Positions 15,823 through 25,107 are shown, counted from the first letter of the stretch. The stretch is 64,000 bases of DNA from Nocardia testacea NBRC 100365 (GCF_000308775.1 NZ_BAGJ01000270.1:1-64000), one strand, 5' to 3'. The notes: a model not told the origin generated them from the sequence alone. Made by a program: numbers and translations.

Positions 15823-17052
15823 ATGACCGACGAGAACAGCGGACCGCTGGCGGGCCTACGGGTGGTCGATATGACCACGTCGTACGCCGGGCCCACCGCG
15901 GCCATGTACCTCGCCGACCTCGGCGCCACGGTGGTCAAGGTCGAGCGTCCCGGGCACGGCGACGACGCACGGGACTGGGGCCCGCCCTTCGTCGACGGGG
16001 CGTCGGCCTGGTTCGCCTCGGCCAACAGGAACAAGAAGTCGATCGTCCTGGACCTGCGCACGGAAACGGGGCGGGAGGTGCTGCTGCGCCTGCTGGATAC
16101 CGCCGACGTGTTCATGCAGAACATGAATCCTGCCAAACTGGTCGGTATAGGAATCGACGGTGACTCACTTCGCTCGCGCAACTCCCGGCTGATCTACTGC
16201 GCCATGTCGGGATTCGGATTGGACGGCCCGGACAGCGGTCTGCCCGGCTACGACTTGGTGGCCCAGGCGCGTTCGGGACTGATGTCGGTCACCGGTGAGG
16301 CCGGGCGCAGCCCGCAACGCGTCTCGACGGCGCTGTCGGACGTGGTAACCGGCATGTGCGCCGCGGTCGCGATCAACGCGGCTCTGGTGCGGCAGGCGCG
16401 CACGGGCGAAGGCGAGCTGATCGATGTCTCGCTGCTCGATACCGATCTCGCGCTCATGGCGCCCCGGATCGCGGCGTACCACGCCGGCGAGCCGGAGCCC
16501 GCGCCCAGCGGCGGGACCGATTCGGTACTCGCGGTATACCAGTCCTTCGCGGCCTCCGACCGGAGTCTGGTGGTGGCGATCGGCAACGACGCGATGTGGC
16601 AGCGCTTCTGCGCGGCGGTGGACCTGCCCGACCTCGCCGCGGACCCGGATCTCGCCGACAATGCCGGACGTCGTGCCCACCGGCCACGGATCACCCGTGT
16701 CGTCGCCGAGCGGATCGCCACCCGGACCGCCGCGGAGTGGCTGCGGATCTTCGGCGAGATCGAGGTGCCCGCCGCCCCCGTGCAGTCGCTGTCGGAGGTG
16801 GTGCGCGACCCGCAGGTCCGGGCGCGCGGTGCGCTGATGCCGGTCCCCGGGTCGGGCGGCGAGCTGGTGAGTGTGCACAGCCCGTTCCGGCTCGCCTCCC
16901 TGGCACCCCGCAACGAGCGGTTCCCGGATTTGGGGGAGCACACCCGCGAGATCCTGCTCGACCTCGGTTATGCCCGCGACGCCGTGGCCGTGCTGCTGGA
17001 GACCGGCGCGGTCGGAGCGCCCCGTGCCGAACGGGCGGAGGCCGTGTCGTGA
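15823..17052 (+). CDS. CaiB/BaiF family (class III) CoA-transferase
   Basis: The 409-residue protein starts LAGLRVVDMTTSYAGPTAAM, the typical family opening with the CoA-binding loop GATVVKVERPGHGDD near residue 43. The catalytic aspartate is Asp144 in LPGYDLVAQARSG. The enzyme transfers CoA between acyl groups, activating a carboxylic acid by a covalent aspartyl intermediate. It is the first gene of a long plus-strand operon; its stop overlaps the next start (GTGA at 17049-17052). A second, distinct family member occurs at 25104, so two different acids or two stages of the route may be activated. The start ATG follows a GAAGGATGTGAAGGA stretch. Confidence 0.85.
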   Translation: MTDENSGPLAGLRVVDMTTSYAGPTAAMYLADLGATVVKVERPGHGDDARDWGPPFVDGASAWFASANRNKKSIVLDLRTETGREVLLRLLDTADVFMQNMNPAKLVGIGIDGDSLRSRNSRLIYCAMSGFGLDGPDSGLPGYDLVAQARSGLMSVTGEAGRSPQRVSTALSDVVTGMCAAVAINAALVRQARTGEGELIDVSLLDTDLALMAPRIAAYHAGEPEPAPSGGTDSVLAVYQSFAASDRSLVVAIGNDAMWQRFCAAVDLPDLAADPDLADNAGRRAHRPRITRVVAERIATRTAAEWLRIFGEIEVPAAPVQSLSEVVRDPQVRARGALMPVPGSGGELVSVHSPFRLASLAPRNERFPDLGEHTREILLDLGYARDAVAVLLETGAVGAPRAERAEAVS

Positions 17053-17840
17053 CGGTGCTGCTGCGCGAAACATCCGGTCACGTCACGACACTGACCATCA
17101 ACCGGCCCGAGGCGTTCAACGCGCTCGACGCCGCGGTGATCGACGCGCTGGTCGCGGCGGCGACCGAGGTGGCCGCGGACCCGGGTATACGTGCGGTCGT
17201 GCTCACCGGTTCGGGCGAGAAGGCGTTCAGTGCCGGTGCGGATCTGAAAGAGCTCGCGGATATGGGACCCGATCGGGCGCGGGAGATGATGACCGCGGGC
17301 CAGCGGGCGTTCCGGACGCTGGAACAGCTGCCGATCCCGGTGATCGCCGCGGTCGACGGTCTGGCGCTGGGCGGCGGGTTCGAACTGGTGCTCGTCTCGA
17401 CCTTCCCGGTGCTGTCCACCCGGGCGGCACTCGGGCTGCCGGAGTCCGGGCTCGGGCTCATTCCCGGGTACGGGGGGACACAGCGTCTTCCCCGTGCCAT
17501 CGGGGCGCGCGCCGCCGCGCATCTGATGCTCACCGGGACCCGGCTCGATGCCGGCCGCGCCTACGAACTCGGGCTGACCCCGGTTGCGCCGGTGCCGCCG
17601 GAGGAATTGCTGCCGACGGCCGTGGGAATCGCCGAGAAGATCGCGGCGCAGGGCCCCGTCGCTGTGCGTGCGATCCTGCACGCCCTGGACGTCGGCCGCG
17701 ACGCCCCGCTCGAGACCGGCCTCGCGGTCGAAACGGGACTGGCGGCCCTGGCCGTGGCGGGAAATGAATCGACCGAGGGCATCGGTGCTTTTCTCGAGCG
17801 CCGGCCGGCCCGGTTCGCTGACCTGGAGGCCGGCTCATGA
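17049..17840 (+). CDS. Enoyl-CoA hydratase/isomerase (crotonase family)
   Basis: The 263-residue protein begins at a GTG that overlaps the previous stop. Crotonase landmarks are present: the oxyanion-hole segments AFSAGADLKEL near residue 62 and GLALGGGFEL near residue 106, with the Glu of GFEL and the Glu of LPESGLGLIPGYGGTQRL near residue 138. Both acidic residues of true hydratases are thus present, favouring syn-addition of water to a 2-enoyl-CoA. In this operon it would hydrate the product of the acyl-CoA dehydrogenase encoded next. The following gene overlaps it by ATGA. Confidence 0.85.
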   Translation: MTVLLRETSGHVTTLTINRPEAFNALDAAVIDALVAAATEVAADPGIRAVVLTGSGEKAFSAGADLKELADMGPDRAREMMTAGQRAFRTLEQLPIPVIAAVDGLALGGGFELVLVSTFPVLSTRAALGLPESGLGLIPGYGGTQRLPRAIGARAAAHLMLTGTRLDAGRAYELGLTPVAPVPPEELLPTAVGIAEKIAAQGPVAVRAILHALDVGRDAPLETGLAVETGLAALAVAGNESTEGIGAFLERRPARFADLEAGS

Positions 17841-19060
17841 GCACCGGGCTCCTCGAGATGGACACCGATCCCGAGGCGTACCTGGCACTGCACGAGCTGC
17901 TCGATGAACCGGCCGCCGACGCCGCGCTGACCGAGCGGGAACGCGAGGTCCGCGCGACGGCCCGCGAGGTGGTGGCGCACGAGGTCGCGCCGCGGGCGGC
18001 CGAACTGGACGCGACTCACACCTTCGCCCACGAGAGTGTGCAGGCGCTGGCCCGGGCCGGGCTCTGCGGGCTGGTCTTTCCCGAACGCCTCGGCGGTAGC
18101 GGCGACAGCAATGTCGCCTATGCCGCGGCGATGGAGGAGATCACGGCCGGTTGCGCCGCGACCAGCCTGGTGTTCATGACCCAGACGCACGCGGCGTACC
18201 CGATTCTGATCGCAGGCGGCGACGAGCTCCAGCAGCGCTACATACCTGGCCTGCTGGATGGTTCCCGGTACGGCTCGCTCGGTATCACCGAGCCGGGCGC
18301 GGGCTCGGATGTCTCGGGTCTGACCACCACCGCCGTCCCCACCGCCGACGGCTGGACGGTGACCGGGCAGAAGACCTTCATCACCACCGGTGATCGCGCC
18401 GACGTGATCATCTGCTTCGCCACCGTCGACCGGACCCGCGGCCGCGACGGGATCACCGCCTTCGTGGTCGAAGGCGGCTGGGACGGCGTGGGTCGCGGGC
18501 AGCCCTTCCACAAGATGGGCATGCACGGTTCGAGTACCGCCGAACTCTTCTTCGACCGGGTCGCGGTGCCGCGCGCGAATCTGCTCGGCGACGAGGGGCG
18601 GGGCTGGTCGGTGGTGATGAATTCGGTGGTGAAATCCCGGATCAGCGCCGCCGCCCAGGGGGTGGGCCTGGCCCGCGCCGCGTACGCCCGGACTCTGGCC
18701 GCGCTGACCGCGTTGTACGGCCACCGGATCGCCGACGAGCACACCTTCGCGCTCGCCGATCTGCGCGGCCGGATCCTGCAGGGGCGCCTGCTGTTGCACG
18801 CCGTGGCGCGCCAGGTCGATACGAACCCGCAGGTGACACCCGGGCAGATCGGGGTCATGAAGCAGGTCTGCACCGACCTCGGCTTCCAGGCATCGGTGGA
18901 GGCGGCCCGGATCCTCGGCCCCTACGGCGATCTCGCCGACCTCGGTGTCGAGCGCTGCCTGCGCGACGCGAAGGTCACCCAGATCTACGACGGCACCAAT
19001 GAAATCCAGCGGCTGCTCATCGGCCGCGAGACCACCCGCGCGATGAAGGAGTTTCGATGA
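17837..19060 (+). CDS. Acyl-CoA dehydrogenase with Asp at the catalytic-base position
   Basis: The 407-residue flavoprotein shows the complete family pattern: an N-terminal helical domain; the GITEPGAGSDVSGLTT loop near residue 152 and WTVTGQKTFITTGDRAD near residue 173 (FAD/substrate binding); and the C-terminal QIYDGTNEIQRLLIGRE. In most short- and medium-chain enzymes the base is the Glu of YEGT; here the codon GAC gives Asp385. It should oxidise an acyl-CoA to the 2-enoyl-CoA, passing electrons to ETF. Asp may alter chain-length or ring specificity. It is coupled to its neighbours on both sides by 4-nt overlaps. Confidence 0.87.
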   Translation: MSTGLLEMDTDPEAYLALHELLDEPAADAALTEREREVRATAREVVAHEVAPRAAELDATHTFAHESVQALARAGLCGLVFPERLGGSGDSNVAYAAAMEEITAGCAATSLVFMTQTHAAYPILIAGGDELQQRYIPGLLDGSRYGSLGITEPGAGSDVSGLTTTAVPTADGWTVTGQKTFITTGDRADVIICFATVDRTRGRDGITAFVVEGGWDGVGRGQPFHKMGMHGSSTAELFFDRVAVPRANLLGDEGRGWSVVMNSVVKSRISAAAQGVGLARAAYARTLAALTALYGHRIADEHTFALADLRGRILQGRLLLHAVARQVDTNPQVTPGQIGVMKQVCTDLGFQASVEAARILGPYGDLADLGVERCLRDAKVTQIYDGTNEIQRLLIGRETTRAMKEFR

Positions 19061-19809
19061 TTTCGCTGGACGGAAAGGTCGCGATCGTCACCGGCGCCGG
19101 CCGCGGTCTCGGCCGGTCCATGGCCTACGCCCTCGCGGAGGCGGGTGCCGCCGTCGCGGTCGCCTCCCGGACGGCCGCCGAGCTGGACACTTTCGTCGCC
19201 GGGGTCCGTGGCGCCGAGGGCCGGGCGCTGGCCTGCCCGACCGATATCACCGACGAGCAGTCGGTCCGGCGGATGGTGCAGGCCACCCTCGACACCTTCG
19301 GCCGGGTGGACATTCTGGTGAACAACTCCGGGATCGTCGCCTCCACCCCGCTGGTGGACCAGCCCGCCGACGAATGGGACCGGGTGATCGCGACGAATCT
19401 GCGCGGCACCTACCTGGCCACGCGCGCGGTCGGTCCGCACCTCATCGCCCAAGGCGGGGGCAAGGTCATCAATATCGCGTCCAACTTCGCCCTGCAGGGT
19501 GTCGCGAACCATGCGGCGTATTCGGCGTCCAAGGCGGGCGTTATCGCTTTCACCCGTTCGATGGCCATCGAGTGGGCCCGGCACGGTATCCAGGTCAACG
19601 CCATCGCCCCGGGCTACTTCGCCACTCCGTTGAACGCCGAACTCCGCGACGACGCCGAGGCCATGGCCCGTGTCGTACGGGCCATTCCGGCGCGCCGGAT
19701 GGGTGAACCCGACGAGATCCGGCCCTGGCTGCTGCTGCTCGCCGGCAGCGACTCGAACTTCATGACCGGTGAGGTCATCGTCCTCGACGGCGGCCAGAGC
19801 ATCCGCTGA
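19057..19809 (+). CDS. SDR family 3-hydroxyacyl/2-hydroxycycloalkane-carboxyl-CoA type dehydrogenase
   Basis: The 250-residue classical SDR contains VTGAGRGLGRS near residue 11, NNSGIV near residue 89, the catalytic Ser in NIASNFALQG and the YSASK motif near residue 155; all three catalytic residues are present. NAD(H) is the likely cofactor (no basic residue directly after the glycine motif beyond Arg16). In benzoate/cyclohexanecarboxylate routes an SDR (BadH) oxidises the 2-hydroxycycloalkane-carboxyl-CoA before ring opening by BadI; this gene's company makes that role possible but not proven. It is coupled to the acyl-CoA dehydrogenase by an ATGA overlap. Confidence 0.82.
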   Translation: MISLDGKVAIVTGAGRGLGRSMAYALAEAGAAVAVASRTAAELDTFVAGVRGAEGRALACPTDITDEQSVRRMVQATLDTFGRVDILVNNSGIVASTPLVDQPADEWDRVIATNLRGTYLATRAVGPHLIAQGGGKVINIASNFALQGVANHAAYSASKAGVIAFTRSMAIEWARHGIQVNAIAPGYFATPLNAELRDDAEAMARVVRAIPARRMGEPDEIRPWLLLLAGSDSNFMTGEVIVLDGGQSIR

Positions 19810-19825
19810 GATTCAGGAGAACCAA

Positions 19826-20704
19826 GTGAGCAACGAGAGCAGAACTGTCGCCGTGCTCGGCGCCGGCACGATGGGTTCGGGAATCGCGATCGTGATGGCC
19901 CGGGCGGGATATCGGACCGTACTGTTCGACATCGAGGAAGCGAACCTACGGCGGGGGATCGATACCGTGCACGGCTTCTTCGACAAGAGCGTGCAGCTGG
20001 GCAAGCTGGACCCGGACGCGGGCCGGGCCGCCAAGGACGCGCTCACCGGGACCACCGATCTCACCGACCTCGCGCCCTGCGATGTGGTGGTCGAGGCCGT
20101 GTTCGAGGACCTGGCGGTGAAGAAGGATCTCTTCGGCCGGCTCGACGAGATCGTCGCCGATTCGACGCTCTTCCACACGAATACGTCGACCCTGTCGGTC
20201 ACCGGGATCGCGTCGGGTTCGCGGCGTCCGGAGCGGGTGGTCGGCACCCACTATTGCAATCCGGCGCCGCTGATGAAGCTCGTCGAGGTGGCCGACGGCC
20301 GCCATACCGCCGACTGGGCCCACAAGGCGACCGTCGAATTCCTGGGGTCGCTGGGTAAGACCGGTGTGGTCACCAAGGACCGTCCGGGATTCATCGTCAA
20401 CCGGTTCCTGATCCCGTGGGAGAACTCCTGCATCCGTGCCCTGGAAGCGGGCGTCGCCACCAAAGAAGTGATCGATGCCGCCGTACTCGGTTCGCTCGGG
20501 CACCCGATGGGACCGTTCCGGCTGCTCGACATAGTCGGGATGGATATCCATCAGCAGGTCGCGACCCGTCTCTACGAGCAACTGCGCGACCCGAAGTTCT
20601 TCCCCCCACCGATGGTCGAGCGCATGGTCGCCGCCGGGGATCTGGGACGCAAAACCGGCCGCGGTTTCTACACCTACGACGACACCCGGCTGTTCGGGTC
20701 CTGA
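19826..20704 (+). CDS. 3-hydroxyacyl-CoA dehydrogenase (first of three)
   Basis: The 292-residue protein starts at GTG 19826 with AGGAGA 5 nt upstream. It has the Rossmann motif VLGAGTMGSGIAIVMARAGY near residue 10, the conserved NTSTLSVT near residue 115, the catalytic histidine in GTHYCNPAPLMKLVEV near residue 138, and the C-terminal dimerisation domain ending GDLGRKTGRGFYTY. The family oxidises L-3-hydroxyacyl-CoA with NAD+. Three paralogous genes in one operon (here, 20714, 27790) suggest several oxidation steps with differently shaped substrates. Confidence 0.85.
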   Translation: MSNESRTVAVLGAGTMGSGIAIVMARAGYRTVLFDIEEANLRRGIDTVHGFFDKSVQLGKLDPDAGRAAKDALTGTTDLTDLAPCDVVVEAVFEDLAVKKDLFGRLDEIVADSTLFHTNTSTLSVTGIASGSRRPERVVGTHYCNPAPLMKLVEVADGRHTADWAHKATVEFLGSLGKTGVVTKDRPGFIVNRFLIPWENSCIRALEAGVATKEVIDAAVLGSLGHPMGPFRLLDIVGMDIHQQVATRLYEQLRDPKFFPPPMVERMVAAGDLGRKTGRGFYTYDDTRLFGS

Positions 20705-20713
20705 GGAGAGAAC

Positions 20714-21601
20714 ATGAGTGAGTCCACTCCCGGCTTCGCGACGATCGGTGTCCTCGGCCTCGGCACCATGGGCGCGGGCATCGCCCAGGTATTCGCCGCC
20801 TCGGGCCGCACGGTCGTCGCCGTCGACACCGATACCGCCCGTCTCGACGCGGGGCTGGCGACAGTGGCTGCCTTCCTCGACGGCGGGATCGCCCGAGGCA
20901 AGGTCACCGAGTCGGACAAGCGCGCGGTGCTGGGCCGGATCACCGGCACCACCTCGGTCGCGGACCTGCGCGGAGTCGATGCTGTGCTCGAATCCGTGAC
21001 CGAGAACGCCGAAGTGAAAACAACACTGCTCACCGAGGTCGCGGCGGTGGTGGGGGAGCGGATCCCGCTGCTCACCAACACCTCCGCGCTGTCGGTCACC
21101 GATCTCGCGGCCGGGCTACCCGCACCGGGCCGCGTGGCGGGCCTGCACTTCTTCAATCCGGCGCCGATCATGCGCACGGTGGAGATCGTGCGGGCGCTGC
21201 AGAGCGCGGAGGAGCTGATCGATCGGCTGGTGGCACTCGTCGACACCCTCGACGACAAAGTCGCGGTGGTGGTCGACGACCGACCGGGTTTCCTGATCAA
21301 CGCGCTGCTGCTGCCCTATCTCAATGATGTCGTGGCCGAGTACGACGAGGGCCTGGCCACTGCCGAGGACATCGACACCGCGCTGGAACTGGGTCTGGGC
21401 TACCAGACCGGACCCCTGAAACTGCTCGACATGATCGGTCTCGACGTGCACCTGCACGCCACCGAGGCCGCCCACGCGGCCACCGGCGACCCTCGTTACG
21501 CACCGCCGCCGCTGCTGCGCCGGATGGTGGCCGCCGGACGGCTGGGCACCAAGACCGGCCACGGATTCCGTACCGCCCCGTCCCGTGAGGAGAACAGCTG
21601 A
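20714..21601 (+). CDS. 3-hydroxyacyl-CoA dehydrogenase (second of three)
   Basis: The 295-residue protein begins with ATG 20714 behind GAGGAGAG. It has GLGTMGAGIAQVFAASG near residue 15, NTSALSVTDLA near residue 117 and the histidine motif GLHFFNPAPIMRTVEI near residue 139. Its C-terminal half reads AEDIDTALELGLGYQTGPLK and LGTKTGHGFR, typical of the 3-hydroxybutyryl-CoA dehydrogenase/PaaH group. It differs enough from its neighbour at 19826 to indicate separate specificity rather than a recent duplication. It is followed after one base by the BadI-like gene. Confidence 0.85.
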   Translation: MSESTPGFATIGVLGLGTMGAGIAQVFAASGRTVVAVDTDTARLDAGLATVAAFLDGGIARGKVTESDKRAVLGRITGTTSVADLRGVDAVLESVTENAEVKTTLLTEVAAVVGERIPLLTNTSALSVTDLAAGLPAPGRVAGLHFFNPAPIMRTVEIVRALQSAEELIDRLVALVDTLDDKVAVVVDDRPGFLINALLLPYLNDVVAEYDEGLATAEDIDTALELGLGYQTGPLKLLDMIGLDVHLHATEAAHAATGDPRYAPPPLLRRMVAAGRLGTKTGHGFRTAPSREENS

Positions 21602-21602
21602 G

Positions 21603-22379
21603 ATGAGCTACGACGATATTCGCACCAGCATCGACGGGCCGGTTCTGACCATCACCATCGATCGCCCCGACGCCGGGAACAAGTTCCGGCACCAAACCTG
21701 CCTCGAGCTCTTCGACGCGCTCCAGAAGTTCCGGCTGGACCCGCAGTTGCGCGCGGCCGTACTGACCGGCGCCGGCGACAAGTTCTTCTGCATCGGCGGT
21801 GAACACGATCCGGTCACCTCGCTGGACCAGTCCCAGGTGCTGCCGATCATCGATGTGTACCAGGCGATCGACACCATCCCGAAGCCGATCGTGGCCGCGG
21901 TCAACGGTTTCGCGGTCGGCGGCGGCAATGTGCTGCACACCGTCTGCGATCTGAGCATCGCCGCCGAGACCGCGGTGTTCCGGCAGGTCGGCCCGATGGT
22001 CGGCAGCTTCGACGCCGGGTACGGCAGCTGGTACCTGGAGGACACCATCGGCCGCAAACGCGCCAAGGAGATGTGGTACCTCAACCGCAAGTACACCGCC
22101 GCCCAGGCGCTGGACATGGGACTGGTCAACGAGGTGGTCCCGCCCGCCGAGCTGGCCGCCCGCGCCGCGGAGGTGGCCGCGGAGATCACCACCCGCAGCC
22201 CGCTGGCCCTGGCGGGTATGAAAGGGGCGTTCTCGGCCCGCCACAACGGTGTCTCGGGACAGGCCCGGATGGCGCACGATCAGCAGCTCTCGCTCTACCT
22301 ACAGACGAAAGAGGCCCATGAGGTGAATGCTTCCTTCGGTGAGCGGCGCCGCCCCGACACCGAGAGTTTCTGGTCGTGA
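21603..22379 (+). CDS. BadI/MenB-like crotonase, candidate ring-opening beta-ketoacyl-CoA hydrolase
   Basis: The 258-residue protein is a crotonase of the MenB/BadI subgroup. It shows NKFRHQTCLELFDALQ, GAGDKFFCIGGEHD near residue 58, NGFAVGGGNVLHTVCDLSI near residue 105, and the diagnostic GPMVGSFDAGYGSWYL with Asp137 and Tyr140, followed by RAKEMWYLNRKYTAAQALDM. MenB closes a ring by Dieckmann condensation; BadI runs the related hydrolysis, opening 2-ketocyclohexanecarboxyl-CoA to pimelyl-CoA. No men genes are nearby, and the surrounding operon supplies ligase, dehydrogenases, hydratase and thiolase, so the BadI-type hydrolysis of a cyclic beta-keto acyl-CoA is the better reading. ATG 21603 has GAGGAG upstream. 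Confidence 0.75.
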   Translation: MSYDDIRTSIDGPVLTITIDRPDAGNKFRHQTCLELFDALQKFRLDPQLRAAVLTGAGDKFFCIGGEHDPVTSLDQSQVLPIIDVYQAIDTIPKPIVAAVNGFAVGGGNVLHTVCDLSIAAETAVFRQVGPMVGSFDAGYGSWYLEDTIGRKRAKEMWYLNRKYTAAQALDMGLVNEVVPPAELAARAAEVAAEITTRSPLALAGMKGAFSARHNGVSGQARMAHDQQLSLYLQTKEAHEVNASFGERRRPDTESFWS

Positions 22380-23443
22380 CCCCGTCGGACACCTGGCGGG
22401 GACCCGCGCTCGACAGGGATCAGCGCGATCTGCGGGATATGCTCGACGCTTTCGCGGCCGCGCACAACCCGGTGCTAGCCGACGAACCGGAACAGGTCGC
22501 CGGACTGGTCACCGAACTCGCCGCGCTCGGCGTCTGGACACTGGGCACCGCCGAGGAGACCGGCGGTGGGGGCGCCGACAGGGCGACCACGGCGCTCGTC
22601 TTCGAACGACTCGGCCGTGCCTGGCCGGCGCTGGGCTGGGCCGCGGCACAGGCCCATACCGCCATTGACGTACTCGGCGCCGACCAGCGATTCGCCGACC
22701 TGGTCACCGGCCTGCATGCCGGTACGGCCGCTGTCGCGGTCGTCGACGCGACGGCGGCACAGGTACGGCTCACCCGACAAGGCGGCACCCTGAGTGGGAC
22801 CGTGGCCCGGGTGGACGCCGCGGCCGAACGGCCGCATCTGCTGCTGCTCGGCGACGCGGGTCACGCGGTGCTGCTGCCGCCGGTCGCGCTCACCCCGGAG
22901 CCGCTGCGGCGCACCGGTTTCGGCGGCGCGCTGACCCGCTCCCTGGAGGTCGACGCCCGCCCCGGCGAGTACCACGACCTCGACAGTGTGGACACCGCGG
23001 CGGCGCGGCGGCGGCTGCGTCTGGGCGCGGCCGCCGTGGCGGCGGGAATCGCTGGTGCGGCGGCCGACGCCGCGGCGGAATACGCCTCGGGTCGTGAGCA
23101 GTTCGGTGCGCCCCTGACCGCGCTGCCCACCGTGCGACAGGCCCTGCTGGGCCAGGCCGCGCGGGCGGCGGTGAGTACCGCGGCGGCCTTCGGCGCCGAG
23201 GACGAGGTCGCGGTGCTGGCCGCGCTACGCGAAGCCTGCGAGGGCGCGATCGAGGCCGCCGCCGGCGCACTGCAGGCACACGGTGGATACGGATACCTGA
23301 CCGAATACGGCGCCGAACGGCGATTGCGTGACGCGATATCGCTACGCGCCGCGACGGATCCGGGTGGGGCGGCCACCGCCGTAGCCCGGGCGCTGGCCGG
23401 GCTCCCGCCCATTGCCACGGCAATCAGGAAGGACGCGTCGTGA
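22376..23443 (+). CDS. Atypical short acyl-CoA dehydrogenase, possible partner subunit
   Basis: The 355-residue protein starts at a GTG overlapping the previous stop. The C-terminal domain is recognisable as acyl-CoA dehydrogenase (EYASGREQFGAPL near residue 245, QAHGGYGYLTEYGAERRLRD near residue 302). The N-terminal and middle domains are alanine-rich, diverged and shortened. The usual YEGTxxIQ catalytic segment is absent: the protein ends about 30 residues after RRLRDA. Actinobacterial steroid catabolism uses heteromeric acyl-CoA dehydrogenases in which one subunit lacks catalytic residues, so this may pair with the enzyme at 17837; that is inference. Confidence 0.78.
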   Translation: MTPSDTWRGPALDRDQRDLRDMLDAFAAAHNPVLADEPEQVAGLVTELAALGVWTLGTAEETGGGGADRATTALVFERLGRAWPALGWAAAQAHTAIDVLGADQRFADLVTGLHAGTAAVAVVDATAAQVRLTRQGGTLSGTVARVDAAAERPHLLLLGDAGHAVLLPPVALTPEPLRRTGFGGALTRSLEVDARPGEYHDLDSVDTAAARRRLRLGAAAVAAGIAGAAADAAAEYASGREQFGAPLTALPTVRQALLGQAARAAVSTAAAFGAEDEVAVLAALREACEGAIEAAAGALQAHGGYGYLTEYGAERRLRDAISLRAATDPGGAATAVARALAGLPPIATAIRKDAS

Positions 23444-25107
23444 GTGCATCCACCAACAGATCGCTGACCGAGGTTCTCGACGGCCAGTACACCCCGGTCG
23501 ACGACGCCACGGCCGCACAGTGGCGGGCGGCGGGCTGGTGGGAGAACCGCTCCATCCGTTCGCTGCTCACCGAGGCGGCCGAGCGGCACCCGGACCGGAC
23601 GGCGCTGGTCGGACGTCGCAGCGACGGCCGCCGCGAGACCCGGACCTACCGCGAGTTCGACCGCAACGCCCACCGTGCCGCCGCGGTGTTCGCCTCGCTC
23701 GGCGTGGGTGTCGGCGATGCCGTCGTGCTCATGCTGCCGAATTGGGTCGAGTACGCCGAAATGGTGTTCGGGATCAACGAGATCGGCGCGATCTACGCCG
23801 GTATCCCGGTCGCCTACGGCGAGAACCAGGCCGCCGCCATCCTGCGCCGCAGCAAGGCGAAAGTGCTCGTCATCCCGCGGCGCTGGCGCAGCAACGAACA
23901 CCTCGAGCTGTCCCGCAGGCTGCGCGCCGAGATCCCCACCCTCGAGCATGTGCTCGTCCTCGACGACGACGGCACCGGCCTGCGCGACGGTGAATCGCTG
24001 TGGTCGGCTCATGCCGAGGCGCCTGACCGGACGTTCGCCGACCCCGAGCCGGACCGGTTGTGCTACCTCGGGTTCACCTCGGGCACCACGGGTGAGCCGA
24101 AAGGGGCCATGCACAGCCACGACACCCTGATCTACGCGGCCCGCCGGCAGGCCGAACACGTGGGTATCTCCCTGTGGGGCGATCCGATGGTCCAGTTGGT
24201 CGCCTCACCCGCCGGTCACCACACCGGCTTCGAGTGGGGCATCGTCATGACCGTGCTGCTGTGCGGCACCGCGGTACATGTGGACCGCTGGGACCCCGCC
24301 TGGGGCGCCGAGGTGGTCAGAGATGAGGGGATCACCTCCTTCTTCGGGGCGCCCACCTTCCTGCAGGACATGATGCGTACGGACCTCGCGGGCGACCCGG
24401 ACTGCCCGCTGCGCTGCCTGATCGTCGCGGGATCGTCGGTACCGCGGAACCTGCCCGCCCAGGCGGGTGCCGCGCTCGGTGCCTACATCGCCCCGGCCTG
24501 GGGCCTGACCGAGTGCAGCATCATGAGTTCGTGCACGCCGCTCGAGCCCGACGCCATCCAGCGGACCGACGGGTCGATCTTCGCGGGCTCGGCGGTCAAG
24601 GTCGTCGATATCGACGGTAACGAGATGCCGCCGGGTACGGTCGGCGATCTGCTGATGCGCGGTCCCGGTGTGGTGTTCGGCTATTTCGACCGACCGGACG
24701 CGACCGAGGACGCCTACCTGCCGGGCCTGTGGTTCCGGACCGGTGATCGGGCGAGTGTGGACGAGCACGGCTGGCTGTCGCTGCACGGGCGCACCAAGGA
24801 CATCATCATTCGCGGCGGCGAGAACATTCCGGTCACCGATGTGGAGTCGGCGATCTTCGACCATCCCGACATCCTGAACATCGCGGTGATCGGTGTCCCC
24901 GACGAACGACTCGGTGAGCGGGTCTGCGCAGTAGTGGTCGTCGAGGAAGGCGCGCCCGAGCTCACGGTGGAGACCCTCGCGCAATACCTTCTCGCGCAGG
25001 GCCTTTCCAAGCATTACCTGCCGGAGCGCATCGTGCGGCTTCCCGAACTGCCGATGACGCCGAGCGGAAAGGTCCAGAAGTTCAAGCTACGGGAGATGCT
25101 CGCATGA
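23440..25107 (+). CDS. AMP-forming acyl-CoA synthetase (cyclohexanecarboxylate-CoA-ligase-like)
   Basis: The 555-residue ANL-superfamily enzyme has the phosphate loop FTSGTTGEPKGAMHSH near residue 210, the A5-like segment WGLTECSIMSS near residue 352, the hinge GRTKDIIIRGGENIPVTDVE near residue 450, and the catalytic lysine in PSGKVQKFKLRE at the C-terminus. It should activate a carboxylic acid to its CoA thioester through an acyl-adenylate. The N-terminal TPVDDATAAQWRAAGWW opening resembles AliA-type cyclohexanecarboxylate ligases. GTG 23440 overlaps the preceding stop. It provides an ATP-driven entry into the operon's pathway alongside the CoA-transferases. Confidence 0.85.
   Translation: MSASTNRSLTEVLDGQYTPVDDATAAQWRAAGWWENRSIRSLLTEAAERHPDRTALVGRRSDGRRETRTYREFDRNAHRAAAVFASLGVGVGDAVVLMLPNWVEYAEMVFGINEIGAIYAGIPVAYGENQAAAILRRSKAKVLVIPRRWRSNEHLELSRRLRAEIPTLEHVLVLDDDGTGLRDGESLWSAHAEAPDRTFADPEPDRLCYLGFTSGTTGEPKGAMHSHDTLIYAARRQAEHVGISLWGDPMVQLVASPAGHHTGFEWGIVMTVLLCGTAVHVDRWDPAWGAEVVRDEGITSFFGAPTFLQDMMRTDLAGDPDCPLRCLIVAGSSVPRNLPAQAGAALGAYIAPAWGLTECSIMSSCTPLEPDAIQRTDGSIFAGSAVKVVDIDGNEMPPGTVGDLLMRGPGVVFGYFDRPDATEDAYLPGLWFRTGDRASVDEHGWLSLHGRTKDIIIRGGENIPVTDVESAIFDHPDILNIAVIGVPDERLGERVCAVVVVEEGAPELTVETLAQYLLAQGLSKHYLPERIVRLPELPMTPSGKVQKFKLREMLA

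Noticed and set aside
21603..22379. Assignment of the crotonase as MenB of menaquinone synthesis
   Set aside because: The motif fits MenB as well, but no other men gene is nearby and the operon is catabolic, so BadI-type hydrolysis is preferred, with uncertainty stated.
22861..24159. Minus-strand frame of 432 codons
   Set aside because: It is antisense to the second acyl-CoA dehydrogenase and the ligase; alanine-rich shadow sequence without motifs.
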